This document shows positions 42,343 through 51,063 of a stretch of DNA of 64,000 bases, one piece after another; the first letter of the stretch is position 1, and each line of letters begins with the position of its first letter. The stretch spans positions 2,963,827 through 3,027,826 of the forward strand of contig CP076053.1 in assembly GCA_018672315.1 (NCBI GenBank). The letters run 5' to 3'. The translations under genes and the position numbers were made by a program. The stretch is from Nocardioidaceae bacterium. Its GTDB lineage: Bacteria; Actinomycetota; Actinomycetes; Propionibacteriales; Nocardioidaceae. Below the pieces are notes generated by a model that searched no databases, was not told the origin of the DNA, and saw nothing but the letters and a program-made list of their open reading frames with translations.

Positions 42343-43386
42343 TCAGTCGCCCTCGGCGCGTTCCCGGCTCGCGAGCAGCCGACGGAACGACCCGAGTCGA
42401 GCCTGGCTGATCTCGCCGCGTTCCGCGGCGTCGTCCAGCGCGCACTCGGGAGAGGCCTCCGCGTGCTCGCACCCGCGCGGGCACGCCGTCGTCACCGCCT
42501 CCAGGTCGTCGAAGGCTCCGAGCAGCTCCTGCGGACCGACGTGCGCCAGTCCGAAGGAGCGGATGCCCGGCGTGTCGACGATCCAGCCTCCGTCGGTCTC
42601 CGCGGGTGCGGCGGCGGGGTCGGTGACCGGCAGCTCGAGCAGGTACGCCGACGTCGAGGTGTGCCGGCCGCGTCCGGTCACGTCGTTGACGACACCGACC
42701 GCGCGGTCGGTGCCGGGGACCAGCGCGTTCACCAGCGTCGACTTGCCGACGCCGGAATGGCCGACGAGCACCGACGTACGCCCGGCGAGCCGCTCCCGCA
42801 GGGCATCGAGATCACCGCCGCGCTCGACGGCCACGGCCGGGACCCCGAGCGGCTCGTACGCGGCGAGCAGGTCGGCCGGGTCGGCCAGGTCGGCCTTGGT
42901 CAGGCAGAGCAGCGGGTCCATGCCGGCCGCGAAGGCGGCGACGAGCGCCCGGTCGATCAGCCGGGCCCGCGGCTCGGGATCGGCTAGGGCCGCGACCACC
43001 ACCATCTGCTCGGCGTTGGCGACCACGATGCGCTCGACGGGGTCGGAGTCGTCGGCCGTGCGCCGCAGCACGTTGGTGCGCGGCACCAGCTCGACGACCC
43101 GGGCCAGGGACCCGTCGTCGCCGGAGAGGTCGCCCACGACCTTCACCCGGTCGCCGACAACGACGCCCTTGCGTCCGAGGTTGCGCGACTTCACCGCCCA
43201 CAGCTCTCCGTCGGCGTCGTCGGCCCCGGGATCGTCCAGCACGAGGGTCAGGCGTCCGCGGTCGACGGTGACCACGCGACCGAGCACGGCGTCGTCGTAG
43301 GAGGGACGCTCCTTGGTGCGGGGGCGCGTACGCCGCCTCGGGCGCTCGTAGTACTCCGGGTCCCGGTCGGTGTAGCGACGGCTCAC
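42343..43386 (-). CDS. rsgA: Ribosome small subunit-dependent GTPase RsgA
   Basis: 347 residues. Basic N-terminus, OB-fold ([20 protein letters not shown]), then a circularly permuted GTPase: G4 [10 protein letters not shown] comes before G1 [14 protein letters not shown] and G3 [10 protein letters not shown]. Zinc-binding C-terminus [14 protein letters not shown]. It matures the 30S subunit. The GTG start overlaps the aroA stop. Confidence 0.95.
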   Translation of the reverse strand: MSRRYTDRDPEYYERPRRRTRPRTKERPSYDDAVLGRVVTVDRGRLTLVLDDPGADDADGELWAVKSRNLGRKGVVVGDRVKVVGDLSGDDGSLARVVELVPRTNVLRRTADDSDPVERIVVANAEQMVVVAALADPEPRARLIDRALVAAFAAGMDPLLCLTKADLADPADLLAAYEPLGVPAVAVERGGDLDALRERLAGRTSVLVGHSGVGKSTLVNALVPGTDRAVGVVNDVTGRGRHTSTSAYLLELPVTDPAAAPAETDGGWIVDTPGIRSFGLAHVGPQELLGAFDDLEAVTTACPRGCEHAEASPECALDDAAERGEISQARLGSFRRLLASRERAEGD

Positions 43387-44687
43387 GGGCCGGCCCCGAC
43401 CCCGGTCGGGGCCAGCAGGCCGTCCCAGACGTCGGCGAAGCCGGGGAAGGTCTTCGCCGTCGTCGCGACGTCCTCGACGTGGACGCCGGGCACCACGGCA
43501 CCGAGCACCACGCCGGCGTGGGCCATGCGGTGGTCGGCATAGGTGCCGAACGTCGCCCCGTGCAGCGAGGCGGGGCGGATGGTCAGCCCGTCCTCGTGCT
43601 CGGTGACGTCGCTGCCGAGCCGGGTCAGCTCGGTCGCCAGCGCCGCGAGCCGATCGGTCTCGTGACCGCGGATGTGGGCGATGCCGCGCAGGTGCGACGG
43701 ACTCGTCGCGGTCGCGGCGAGAGCGGCCAGCACCGGGGTCAGCTCGCCCAGGTCGTGCAGGTCGACGTCGATGCCCTGCAGGGCCCCGTCGGCCGGGCCT
43801 CGCACCACGAGGTCACCACCGTCACGGGAGATCTCCGCACCCATCCGCGCCAGCAGGTCGCGCCAGGCGTCGCCTGCCTGCTGCGTGGAGTCGGGCCAGT
43901 CGGCCACGCGCATCTCACCTCCGGTCGCGGCGGCGGCGGCGAGGAACGGCCCGGCGTTGGACAGGTCCGGCTCGATCCTCACGTCGACGGGCGCCACCGG
44001 ACCAGGCGTGACGCGCCATCGGTCAGGTCCCGTCTCGACCTCGACGCCCTGGGTGCGGAGCGCGGCGACGGTCATCTCGATGTGCGGCAGCGAGGGCACG
44101 GGGCGCCCTTCGTGGACGACCTCGACGCCCTCGTCGTACGCCGCACCGGCCAGGAGCAGTGCGGAGACGAACTGCGAGGAGGCGGAGGCGTCGATGACGA
44201 CACGGCCGCCCCGCGCCGACCCCGTGCCGTGCACCGTGAACGGGAGCGTCCCGCGGCGCTCGTCCTCCACCTGCACACCGAGCTGACGCAGACCGACGAG
44301 CACCTCGCCCATCGGGCGCGTACGCGCATGCGGGTCCCCGTCGAAGCGGGCGGCGCCCTCACCCAGCGCGGCGACCGGGGGCACGAACCGCATCACGGTG
44401 CCGGCGAGGCCGCAGTCGACGGACGTGTTGCCCCCGGCCCGGCCGGGCTCGACCGTCCAGTCCTCCCCGGCGGTGTCCACCCGGGCACCCAGCGCGGTCA
44501 GGGCGCGGGCCATGAGCTCGGTGTCGCGGGAGCGCAGGGCGCGGCGCACCACGGAGGGTCCTGTCGCCAGCGCGGCCAGGATCAGGTACCTGTTCGTGAG
44601 CGACTTGGAGCCGGGGAGCACGACGCGACCCCGCACCGGGTCGACCGGGTGCGGGGCCGCGTAGAGATCGGTGTCGCGGTGGCTCAT
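43383..44687 (-). CDS. aroA: 3-phosphoshikimate 1-carboxyvinyltransferase (EPSP synthase)
   Basis: 434 residues from ATG 44687. Motifs: [18 protein letters not shown] (phosphoenolpyruvate/S3P site), [67 protein letters not shown] and [15 protein letters not shown]. Sixth step of the shikimate pathway. The R-P-M within RTRPMG is the usual glyphosate-site segment. First gene of aroA-rsgA. Confidence 0.97.
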   Translation of the reverse strand: MSHRDTDLYAAPHPVDPVRGRVVLPGSKSLTNRYLILAALATGPSVVRRALRSRDTELMARALTALGARVDTAGEDWTVEPGRAGGNTSVDCGLAGTVMRFVPPVAALGEGAARFDGDPHARTRPMGEVLVGLRQLGVQVEDERRGTLPFTVHGTGSARGGRVVIDASASSQFVSALLLAGAAYDEGVEVVHEGRPVPSLPHIEMTVAALRTQGVEVETGPDRWRVTPGPVAPVDVRIEPDLSNAGPFLAAAAATGGEMRVADWPDSTQQAGDAWRDLLARMGAEISRDGGDLVVRGPADGALQGIDVDLHDLGELTPVLAALAATATSPSHLRGIAHIRGHETDRLAALATELTRLGSDVTEHEDGLTIRPASLHGATFGTYADHRMAHAGVVLGAVVPGVHVEDVATTAKTFPGFADVWDGLLAPTGVGAGP

Positions 44688-44748
44688 GGAGCCAGTCTCG
44701 CCCACGGTGCCGACGGCTGCCCGGGGGCGGGGCGGGGAGACACCGGGG

Positions 44749-45276
44749 TCAGGACAGCTTGTTCTTCTGGGCCCGGACCTCCTGGCCGGCGTGGACACCG
44801 AGGTGCTTGGCCTCGCGCCTGGCGTCCTTGACGGCCTTGCCGGCGCGGTAGCTCATGCTCGGCCGGCCCTCCTTGTCCAGGGCCGCGATGAGCAGACCGC
44901 CCAGGATGGAGGTGTCCTTGGCGAAGTGCACGGCGTCGCGTACGCGCTCCTCGCCGTCCTTCTCCCAGAAGCGGTGGGTGCCGGCGATGGTCGGCACCAT
45001 CGAGGCGGCGAGGACCGTGGAGGCCAGACGCGGGGCGCGGTCGGTGGCCAGCATCAGTCCGCCGACGACGTGCACAGCGCCCCAGATGCGCACGTCCTGC
45101 GTCGCGTCGTCGGGGACCGGCACGTCGACGTCGGCCTCCTGCACCTGGGCGGCGACCTTCTTCTTCAGCGGGCGCACGTCACCGGAGAAGATCTGGGGCT
45201 TGGAGATGGCCAGCGAGCCACCCACGATGAAGGAGGTGGCCAGGAGCGGTCGGGCGAGGCGTCGAGAGATCGTCAT
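44749..45276 (-). CDS. DoxX family membrane protein
   Basis: 175 residues. Residues ~5-25 ([20 protein letters not shown]) and central helices ([31 protein letters not shown]) follow the DoxX pattern of four helices; the C-terminus is Lys/Arg-rich and soluble. Role unknown; in mycobacteria DoxX is linked to redox control. Divergent from the SRAP gene. Confidence 0.86.
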   Translation of the reverse strand: MTISRRLARPLLATSFIVGGSLAISKPQIFSGDVRPLKKKVAAQVQEADVDVPVPDDATQDVRIWGAVHVVGGLMLATDRAPRLASTVLAASMVPTIAGTHRFWEKDGEERVRDAVHFAKDTSILGGLLIAALDKEGRPSMSYRAGKAVKDARREAKHLGVHAGQEVRAQKNKLS

Positions 45277-45370
45277 GGTCCGCCTCTACCCGCTGATCCG
45301 GTGGGCAAGCACACGACGTCGGACAGCCTTACGATGTAATCCGGGACGGCCCGACGGTACGGTGGGCGCC

Positions 45371-46144
45371 GTGTGCGGTCGCTACGCCTCCACCCGCAAG
45401 GTCGAGGAGCTCCTCGAGGAGCTGCCCGTCGACGAGGTCGCGCCTGCGCTCCGTGAACGCCCGCTGACCCCGGACTACAACGTCGCGCCGACCACGCAGG
45501 TGCCGGCGGTGGTGCAGCGTCCCGCGCGGGACGAGGGGGGCCCGGGCGCGAAGCAGCTGCGCACCCTGCGCTGGGGCCTGGTGCCGAGCTGGGCGAAGGA
45601 CCCGGGCATCGGATCCCGCATGATCAACGCCCGCGCCGAGACCGTCGCCGAGAAACCCGCCTTCCGCGCCGCCTTCGCCCGGCGTCGGTGCCTGCTGCCC
45701 GCCGACGGCTACTACGAGTGGTACGAGACGGAGTCCCTCACCGCCAAGGGCAAGCCCCGCAAGCAGCCGTTCTTCATCTCCCCGGCGGACGGCGGGCTGC
45801 TGGTGATGGCCGGACTGTTCGAGATGTGGCCCGACCCCCAGAAGGCGGACGACGACCCGGACCGCTGGCTGTGGACGACGACGGTGATCACGACCACCGC
45901 GACCGACGACGTGGGCCGCATCCACGACCGCATGCCGATGATGCTCGAGCCCGGGTCGTACGAGGCATGGCTCGACCCGGGCCAGGACGACCGCGACACC
46001 CTGCTGGGGTTGCTGAGGCCCGCGGCGCCCGGCAGCCTGCGGGCGTGGCCGGTGAGCCCGGCGGTCGGCAACGTACGCAACAACTCCGCCGAGCTGCTCG
46101 AGCCGCTGCCCGCGGAGGAGACACTGCTGGGCGACGACGCGTGA
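45371..46144 (+). CDS. SOS response-associated peptidase (SRAP / YedK / HMCES family)
   Basis: 257 residues from GTG 45371. Met is removed so that Cys2 (VCGRYAS) becomes the N-terminal nucleophile that bonds to abasic DNA. Other family blocks: TPDYNVAPTTQVPAVV, RWGLVPSWAKDPGIG, MINARAETVAEKPAFR, CLLPADGYYEWYE, and HDRMPMML with catalytic His. TACGGT ends 7 bases before the start, so leaderless. Protects ssDNA AP sites. Confidence 0.95.
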   Translation: MCGRYASTRKVEELLEELPVDEVAPALRERPLTPDYNVAPTTQVPAVVQRPARDEGGPGAKQLRTLRWGLVPSWAKDPGIGSRMINARAETVAEKPAFRAAFARRRCLLPADGYYEWYETESLTAKGKPRKQPFFISPADGGLLVMAGLFEMWPDPQKADDDPDRWLWTTTVITTTATDDVGRIHDRMPMMLEPGSYEAWLDPGQDDRDTLLGLLRPAAPGSLRAWPVSPAVGNVRNNSAELLEPLPAEETLLGDDA

Positions 46145-46860
46145 GCGAGGTCCTCGAGGTCGACACCCCCCGGGGACCCGCGAGGCTGCACGTCGATGCC
46201 GCTCGCGGCGCGGAGCGGGCCCGGCTGCTGATGGGCCACGGTGCGGGCGGGGGCGTCGAGGCCCCCGACCTCGCCGTGCTCGCCGAGCGGTTGCCCGCCA
46301 CCGGCGTCACCGTCCTCCGGCTCGAGCAGCCCTGGCGTGTCGCCGGCCGTCGCGTCGCCGGCAACCCGGCGTCCCTGGACGAGGCGCTGCGCGCGGTGCT
46401 GGCGACGCTGTGGATGCAGCCGGGCGGCACGTCCTCACCGCTCGTCCTCGGGGGGAGGAGCGCGGGAGCCAGGTCCGCGTGCCGCGTCGCGGCGACAGTC
46501 GACGCCGACGGACCGGCCGGAGTCGTGGTCTTGGCGTTCCCCCTGCACCCGCCGGGTCGCCCCGAGCGCAGCCGTGCCGGGGAGCTGCTGGCGGTGGGCG
46601 CCGGCACGCCCCTCGTGGTCGTACAGGGAGAGCGCGACAGCTTCGGCGGGCCCGCGGAGATCGAGGGGGTGCTCGCGAGCCGCGACCCCGTGACGGACTT
46701 CGGGGAGGTCGTGGGCATCCCGCTGGCGGACCACTCCTTCGCGGTGCCTCGACGCGCCGGAGCCGCCGCGGGCACCTCGACGGAGCAGGCGCTGGACCAG
46801 GTCGCCGCGGCCGTGGGACGCGCCGTGGACCGCATCGCCGGGGAGCGGGGCACGGAATAG
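46141..46860 (+). CDS. Alpha/beta-hydrolase family protein
   Basis: 239 residues from GTG 46141, overlapping the SRAP stop. [20 protein letters not shown] and [20 protein letters not shown] (Ser nucleophile elbow G-x-S-x-G) followed by [20 protein letters not shown] and a late ADHSF (His) define an alpha/beta hydrolase like the small KANL3/Tex30 type. Substrate unknown. The downstream SigR-type promoter overlaps its stop codon. Confidence 0.85.
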   Translation: MSEVLEVDTPRGPARLHVDAARGAERARLLMGHGAGGGVEAPDLAVLAERLPATGVTVLRLEQPWRVAGRRVAGNPASLDEALRAVLATLWMQPGGTSSPLVLGGRSAGARSACRVAATVDADGPAGVVVLAFPLHPPGRPERSRAGELLAVGAGTPLVVVQGERDSFGGPAEIEGVLASRDPVTDFGEVVGIPLADHSFAVPRRAGAAAGTSTEQALDQVAAAVGRAVDRIAGERGTE

Positions 46861-46879
46861 GGGCGGTCCCGCGCCGGTT
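46854..46879 (+). promoter_or_regulatory. SigR-type (oxidative stress) autoregulatory promoter of sigR
   Basis: GGAAT (46854-46858), 18 bases, GTT (46877-46879): exact match to the Streptomyces SigR consensus GGAAT-N18-GTT. It lies upstream of the sigma gene, so the factor probably controls itself. Confidence 0.8.
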
Positions 46880-46969
46880 GCACCGTGCGTGAGTCCTACC
46901 TGCACAGCCCCGCCCCGGCCGGTCCGGGTCGTCGGCCCCGCCACGGGGCCGCGGCTAGGCTTGCCGACG

Positions 46970-47680
46970 ATGACCCAGCACCCTGAGACCGCGGACGCTC
47001 CCGAGCCCGGCCTGCCCGCAGCCAGCGACCTCGCGATCGAGGTCGGCGACGACCCCGACGACCGGGTCCGCGCGGAGGAGACCGACGCCGAGCGTGCCGC
47101 GCGGTTCGAGCGTGACGCCCTGCCGTTCCTCGACCAGCTCTACGCCGCCGCGATGCGCATGACACGCAACCCCAGCGACGCCGAGGACCTGGTGCAGGAG
47201 GCGTACGCGAAGGCGTTCGGCTCGTTCCACCAGTTCCGTGAGGGCACCAACCTCAAGGCGTGGCTCTACCGCATCCTGTCGAACACGTTCATCAACACCT
47301 ACCGCAAGAAGCAGCGCGAGCCGCAGAAGTCGATGGCCGACCAGCTCGAGGACTGGCAGCTCGCGCGCGCCGAGGCCCACACCTCCACGGGCCTGCGTTC
47401 CGCCGAGATGGACGCCCTGGACAAGCTCGCGGGCTCGGAGGTCAAGGACGCGCTGGCCGCGCTGCCCGAGGACTTCCGCATGGCGGTGTACTACGCCGAC
47501 GTGGAGGGCTTCGCGTACAAGGAGATCGCCGAGATCATGGGCACGCCCATCGGCACGGTCATGTCCCGTCTGCACCGCGGCCGCAAGCAGCTGCGCGAGG
47601 CGTTGGCGGACTACGTGCGCGGTGGCGCCGAGGCGGCCGACGACCGGGTGGCCACCGCCGACGCGGAGGTCCTCTCATGA
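46970..47680 (+). CDS. sigR: ECF sigma factor, SigR/SigH type (thiol-oxidative stress)
   Basis: 236 residues from ATG 46970 (an upstream in-frame GTG at 46889 adds 27 residues). Region 2: [60 protein letters not shown]. Region 4: [40 protein letters not shown]. The best-known homologue is Streptomyces SigR, released from RsrA by disulfide stress. TAGGCT ends 8 bases before the ATG; the SigR promoter is further up. Overlaps rsrA by 4 bases. Confidence 0.94.
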   Translation: MTQHPETADAPEPGLPAASDLAIEVGDDPDDRVRAEETDAERAARFERDALPFLDQLYAAAMRMTRNPSDAEDLVQEAYAKAFGSFHQFREGTNLKAWLYRILSNTFINTYRKKQREPQKSMADQLEDWQLARAEAHTSTGLRSAEMDALDKLAGSEVKDALAALPEDFRMAVYYADVEGFAYKEIAEIMGTPIGTVMSRLHRGRKQLREALADYVRGGAEAADDRVATADAEVLS

Positions 47681-48087
47681 CGGGCCCCGAGGCCGGGGAC
47701 TCCGTCCCGCGCGTGGGTGACTGCTCGGGCACGACGCCGTGCGAGGACTACGTCCTGCAGGTCGTCGCCTACCTCGACGACGAGCTCGGCGAGGTCGACC
47801 ACCGCGTCGTCGCCGCCCACCTGCAGCAGTGCGGTCCGTGCCACTCCGAGTACGACATCGACCGCATCGTGAAGTCGCTCGTCGCCCGGTCGTGCAGCGA
47901 GCTCGCACCGCAGGGCCTGCTGGACCGGGTACGCGGCCGTATCCGCGAGGGCGTCGGCGACGACGCCGCCGGCGAGCAGGGCGCGTCGGTGGAGACGTAC
48001 GTGCACACGACGTACGAGCGCTCCTCCGGACCCGAGGGCACCGTCACCCGCGCCAGCCGCACCTGGGTCCAGCGCGACGAGCGCTGA
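47677..48087 (+). CDS. rsrA: Anti-sigma factor RsrA (zinc-binding, redox-sensing)
   Basis: 136 residues. ZAS motif HLQQCGPC (H-x3-C-x2-C) with an upstream Cys pair ([11 protein letters not shown]) that could form the regulatory disulfide. Acidic/Glu-rich helices around it, and a variable C-terminus ([20 protein letters not shown]). It binds the sigma factor encoded just upstream and releases it on oxidation. ATG overlaps the sigma stop by 4 bases. Confidence 0.9.
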   Translation: MTGPEAGDSVPRVGDCSGTTPCEDYVLQVVAYLDDELGEVDHRVVAAHLQQCGPCHSEYDIDRIVKSLVARSCSELAPQGLLDRVRGRIREGVGDDAAGEQGASVETYVHTTYERSSGPEGTVTRASRTWVQRDER

Positions 48088-48146
48088 CCTCCAGCTGACC
48101 TCCAGCTGACCTTGCTTCACCTGCGTCCGCGACGGCCCGGACACCG

Positions 48147-48183
48147 CACGAGCCCCCGACCGGTCACCGGTCGGGGGCTCGTG
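48147..48183. terminator. Bidirectional terminator between rsrA and bL37
   Basis: 18-bp perfect inverted repeat (48147-48164 and 48166-48183) with GACCGGT at its centre; it lies between the convergent rsrA (plus) and bL37 (minus) genes. A shorter CTGACCCG/CGGGTCAG hairpin (48207-48224) overlaps the bL37 stop. Confidence 0.78.
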
Positions 48184-48219
48184 TCTCCGGGGCTCTGGCC
48201 CCGCGCTGACCCGTGCGGG

Positions 48220-48294
48220 TCAGGCGTTCGGCCGCTTGCCGTGGTTGGCGTTCTTCTTCTTGCGCGCGCGGCGCTTGCGTCCTGTCTTGCCCAT
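48220..48294 (-). CDS. Large subunit ribosomal protein bL37 (24 residues)
   Basis: Very short, basic peptide starting MGKTGRKRRARKKK and ending ANHGKRPNA. This matches the small actinobacterial ribosomal protein bL37 described from mycobacterial ribosomes. Often near sigR-rsrA in Streptomyces-like genomes. The ATG is preceded by AGGCGAC; the gene is convergent with rsrA. Confidence 0.9.
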   Translation of the reverse strand: MGKTGRKRRARKKKNANHGKRPNA

Positions 48295-48365
48295 GTCGCC
48301 TCCTACGGGGTGGGGTCCAGTGGGTTCATCCTCTCATCCCGGCGGCCATGGGGCACGATGCGCCC

Positions 48366-48743
48366 ATGAGCGACGACGCCGCAGGCACCCGCACGACGCG
48401 ACGGTTCGAGGTGACCGCGGAGGACACCGCCGCGGCGGTGGGGTCGGGCACGGTCGCGGTGCTCGGCACACCGAGGGTGGTCGCCTGGTGCGAGGCGGCC
48501 ACCGTCGCCCTGGCCGAGCAGGTGGGGCTCGCCCCGGGGCGTACGACGGTCGGCACCCGGGTCGAGGTCGACCACCTGCGCCCCAGCCCGGTCGGGGAGC
48601 AGGTCGTCGTGACGGCGACCCTCGCCTCCCACGAGGGGCGCCGCTGGGAGTTCGAGGTCGAGGCGACCCACGGCGACGGCACCGTGGTCGCCCGCGCCCT
48701 CGTGCGGCGGGCCGAGGTGGACGAGGCGGGCTTCGGGTCCTGA
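48366..48743 (+). CDS. Hotdog-fold thioesterase (FlK-like)
   Basis: 125 residues from ATG 48366. The pattern VAVLGTPRVVAWCEAATVAL, TVGTRVEVDHLRPSPVGEQV, VVTATLASHEGRRWEFEVEA is that of the FlK/thioesterase subfamily of hotdog proteins, here with a central helix. A CACGAT -10-like sequence lies 6 bases upstream, so leaderless. Substrate not known. Confidence 0.83.
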   Translation: MSDDAAGTRTTRRFEVTAEDTAAAVGSGTVAVLGTPRVVAWCEAATVALAEQVGLAPGRTTVGTRVEVDHLRPSPVGEQVVVTATLASHEGRRWEFEVEATHGDGTVVARALVRRAEVDEAGFGS

Positions 48744-48786
48744 CCGACCCCGTCGCGCCCTCGGCACCTGCGGCACCGTCCGCACC

Positions 48787-49290
48787 TCAGAGCCGGCGTA
48801 CGAAGACCAGCAGGTGCACCCCGGGGGTCGGGGTCCAGTCGCGGCCGGGGTCGCGGACGAAGCCGTGACGGGCGTAGAGCCGGTGCGCGGTGTGCATCCG
48901 GTCCAGCGAGGACAGCACGACCCCGTCGTACGCGCGGTCGGTGAAGAGGCCGAGCACGTGCCGCAGCAGCAGCTCGCCGATTCCGCGGCCCTGTGCCGAC
49001 GGCGCCACGGCGAGCATCCTGAACTCCCCTTCGCCCTCGACGGCTCGTTCGCGCCAGGGTGAGCCCGGCGGGCACGTGGTCACCGTGCCGACGAGTGGGC
49101 CGTCGGGGTCGACCGCGACCCACAGCTCGGCTTCCTCGTGACGCCGTCGGGCGTCGCGCAGACGATCGGCGTAGGGGTCCTCGGGCTCGAGGAACGGCGC
49201 GTACGCCGCGGGCGTCAGCGCACCGACCGCTGGCAGGTCGTCCGCGGTCGCGCGCCGGACGACTGGCCCCGCCGGGGGCGCGGGGTCCAG
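48787..49290 (-). CDS. GNAT family N-acetyltransferase (start uncertain)
   Basis: 167 residues if translation begins at the CTG at 49290, just after the ALS-like stop; the first ATG/GTG/TTG in frame is GTG 49083, which would give only 98 residues and drop the first beta-alpha unit. The upstream part reads as clear GNAT N-terminus (VVRRATADDLPAVGALTPAA), and the downstream has the acetyl-CoA loop in AVAPSAQGRGIGELLLRHVL. No in-frame stop is seen between 49290 and 49083. Reported long because the coding signal extends there. Confidence 0.72.
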   Translation of the reverse strand: MDPAPPAGPVVRRATADDLPAVGALTPAAYAPFLEPEDPYADRLRDARRRHEEAELWVAVDPDGPLVGTVTTCPPGSPWRERAVEGEGEFRMLAVAPSAQGRGIGELLLRHVLGLFTDRAYDGVVLSSLDRMHTAHRLYARHGFVRDPGRDWTPTPGVHLLVFVRRL

Positions 49291-49291
49291 G

Positions 49292-51007
49292 TCAGATCCC
49301 GAAGGTGTTGCGCGGGTAGGCCGCGTCCACGTCGGTCACCACGTCGAGCAGGTACGGCACGCCGGACGCGAACGCCCGGTCGAGGGCAGGGCCGATCTCG
49401 CGCGGGTCGGTGATGCGCTCCCCGGCGCCACCCAACGCCTTCACGACCTCGCTGTAGCGCGTGTCGCGGGAGAGGTCCGCAGCGACGTCGTAGCCGTACA
49501 GCATCTGCATCGGACCCTTCTCCAGGCCCCACGCAGCGTTGTTGCCCATCACCATGACCACGGGCAGGTCGTGGCGCACCAGGGTGTCGACGTCCATCAG
49601 GCTCATGCCTGCGGCGCCGTCGCCGAAGAGCGTGACGACCTGGGAGGAGGGTCGGGCGATGCGCGCCGCGATGGAGGCACCGAGACCGGCGCCGAGGCAG
49701 CCGTACGGGCCCGGGTCGAGCCAGCAGCCGGGGCGCTGTGGCTCCACGAACTTGCCGGCGAACGACACGAAGTCACCCCCGTCGCCGATGACGACGGCGT
49801 CGTCGGCGAGCCGGGGGAGCAGCTCGCCGTAGATGCGTGCGGGGTGGATGGGGTCGGCCTCGGCAGTGAGCAGCTTCTCGTCCTCAGCCGCCTTCTTCGC
49901 GGCGATGTCGGCGAGCTGCTCGGTCCAGCGCCCCCAGTCGGGGCGCCGGTCGCCGTCGGTGACCCCGGCGTGGATGCCGTCGAGCACGAGGGTGAGGTCA
50001 CCGGCGACCGAGACAGCGAGGTCGGCGTGGGTGGCGACCTGTCCGGGGGAGTCGGCGACGTGCACGACCCGCGCGGGGTCGGCACCGTCCTTGCCGCCGA
50101 AGCGGCCGTACCCGAGCCGGAAGTCCAGCGGGGTGCCGATCACCACCACGAGGTCGGCCTGGTTCAGCGCCGCACCCCGGGCCTTCGTCATCAGGAGCGG
50201 GTGCCCGCCGGGCACGAGACCGCGGCCCATCCCGTTGGTGAGCGTGGGGAGCTCGAGGCCCTCGACGAGACGCAGTGCGGCGTCCTCGGCGCCGTCGGTC
50301 CACACGTCGGTGCCCATGACGAGCACCGGACGCTCCGCGCGTACGAGCAGGTCGACGACGGCCGCCACGGCGTCGCCGTCGGGCTCGAGGGGCGCCGGCG
50401 ACGGCGGGATCGGGGCCGCGGCCGTCGTGGTGTCGAAGAACTGGTCCATCGGCACGTCGACGAACACCGGGCCGCGGTGGGAGGACCCGGCCACGGTGAA
50501 GGCCTGGTCCATGCCGCCGGGGATCTCCTCGACGGTGTGGATCGTGCGCGCCAGCTTGCTGACCGACTCCACGATCGGCGGGTGGTCGAGCTCCTGGAGG
50601 CTGCCCTGTCCCCAGCGGTTGGCCGGGGCACGCCCTCCGACGACCACCATCGGGACGCCGTTGAAGTTCGCCTGGGCGATCGCGGAGACGCCGTTGGTGA
50701 CGCCGGGTCCGGCCGTGAGCACCGCGAGTCCGGGCCGTCGGGTCAGCTTGCCCGTCGCCTCGGCCGCGAAGGTCGCGGTCTGCTCGTGGCGTACGTCGAG
50801 CAGTCGCATGGTGGGCTCGGGCTTGACCGCGGCGTCGTACATCGGGAACACGTGGGCGCCCGAGAGGGTGAACATGGTCTCGACGCCGTGTGCTCGCGCG
50901 GCCGCGACCGCGTGGACGCCGCCGTGGCCCTCCAGCTCACCCTCGGCGCGGTGCGCGTCCTCGGCGGTGGCTGGTGCGGTGGGCTCGTCGTGACCGTCGT
51001 CGCTCAT
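49292..51007 (-). CDS. Thiamine-diphosphate enzyme, acetolactate synthase-like
   Basis: 571 residues from ATG 51007. Pyrimidine-binding part with RHEQTATFAAEATGKLTRRP, the middle domain, and the C-terminal TPP part with LGAGLGASIAARIARPSSQV, FGDGAAGMSLMDVDTLVRHD (GDG motif) and NNAAWGLEKGPMQML. It lacks a small regulatory subunit and is not beside ilv genes, so it may make another product (oxalyl-CoA decarboxylase or benzoylformate-type enzymes are also in the family). TAGCGT ends 7 bases upstream: leaderless. Confidence 0.82.
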   Translation of the reverse strand: MSDDGHDEPTAPATAEDAHRAEGELEGHGGVHAVAAARAHGVETMFTLSGAHVFPMYDAAVKPEPTMRLLDVRHEQTATFAAEATGKLTRRPGLAVLTAGPGVTNGVSAIAQANFNGVPMVVVGGRAPANRWGQGSLQELDHPPIVESVSKLARTIHTVEEIPGGMDQAFTVAGSSHRGPVFVDVPMDQFFDTTTAAAPIPPSPAPLEPDGDAVAAVVDLLVRAERPVLVMGTDVWTDGAEDAALRLVEGLELPTLTNGMGRGLVPGGHPLLMTKARGAALNQADLVVVIGTPLDFRLGYGRFGGKDGADPARVVHVADSPGQVATHADLAVSVAGDLTLVLDGIHAGVTDGDRRPDWGRWTEQLADIAAKKAAEDEKLLTAEADPIHPARIYGELLPRLADDAVVIGDGGDFVSFAGKFVEPQRPGCWLDPGPYGCLGAGLGASIAARIARPSSQVVTLFGDGAAGMSLMDVDTLVRHDLPVVMVMGNNAAWGLEKGPMQMLYGYDVAADLSRDTRYSEVVKALGGAGERITDPREIGPALDRAFASGVPYLLDVVTDVDAAYPRNTFGI

Positions 51008-51063
51008 GTCGCGCACGCTACCGGTCACGAGGTCGGGACGCGGGTGCCCTCTAGCCTGTCGTC

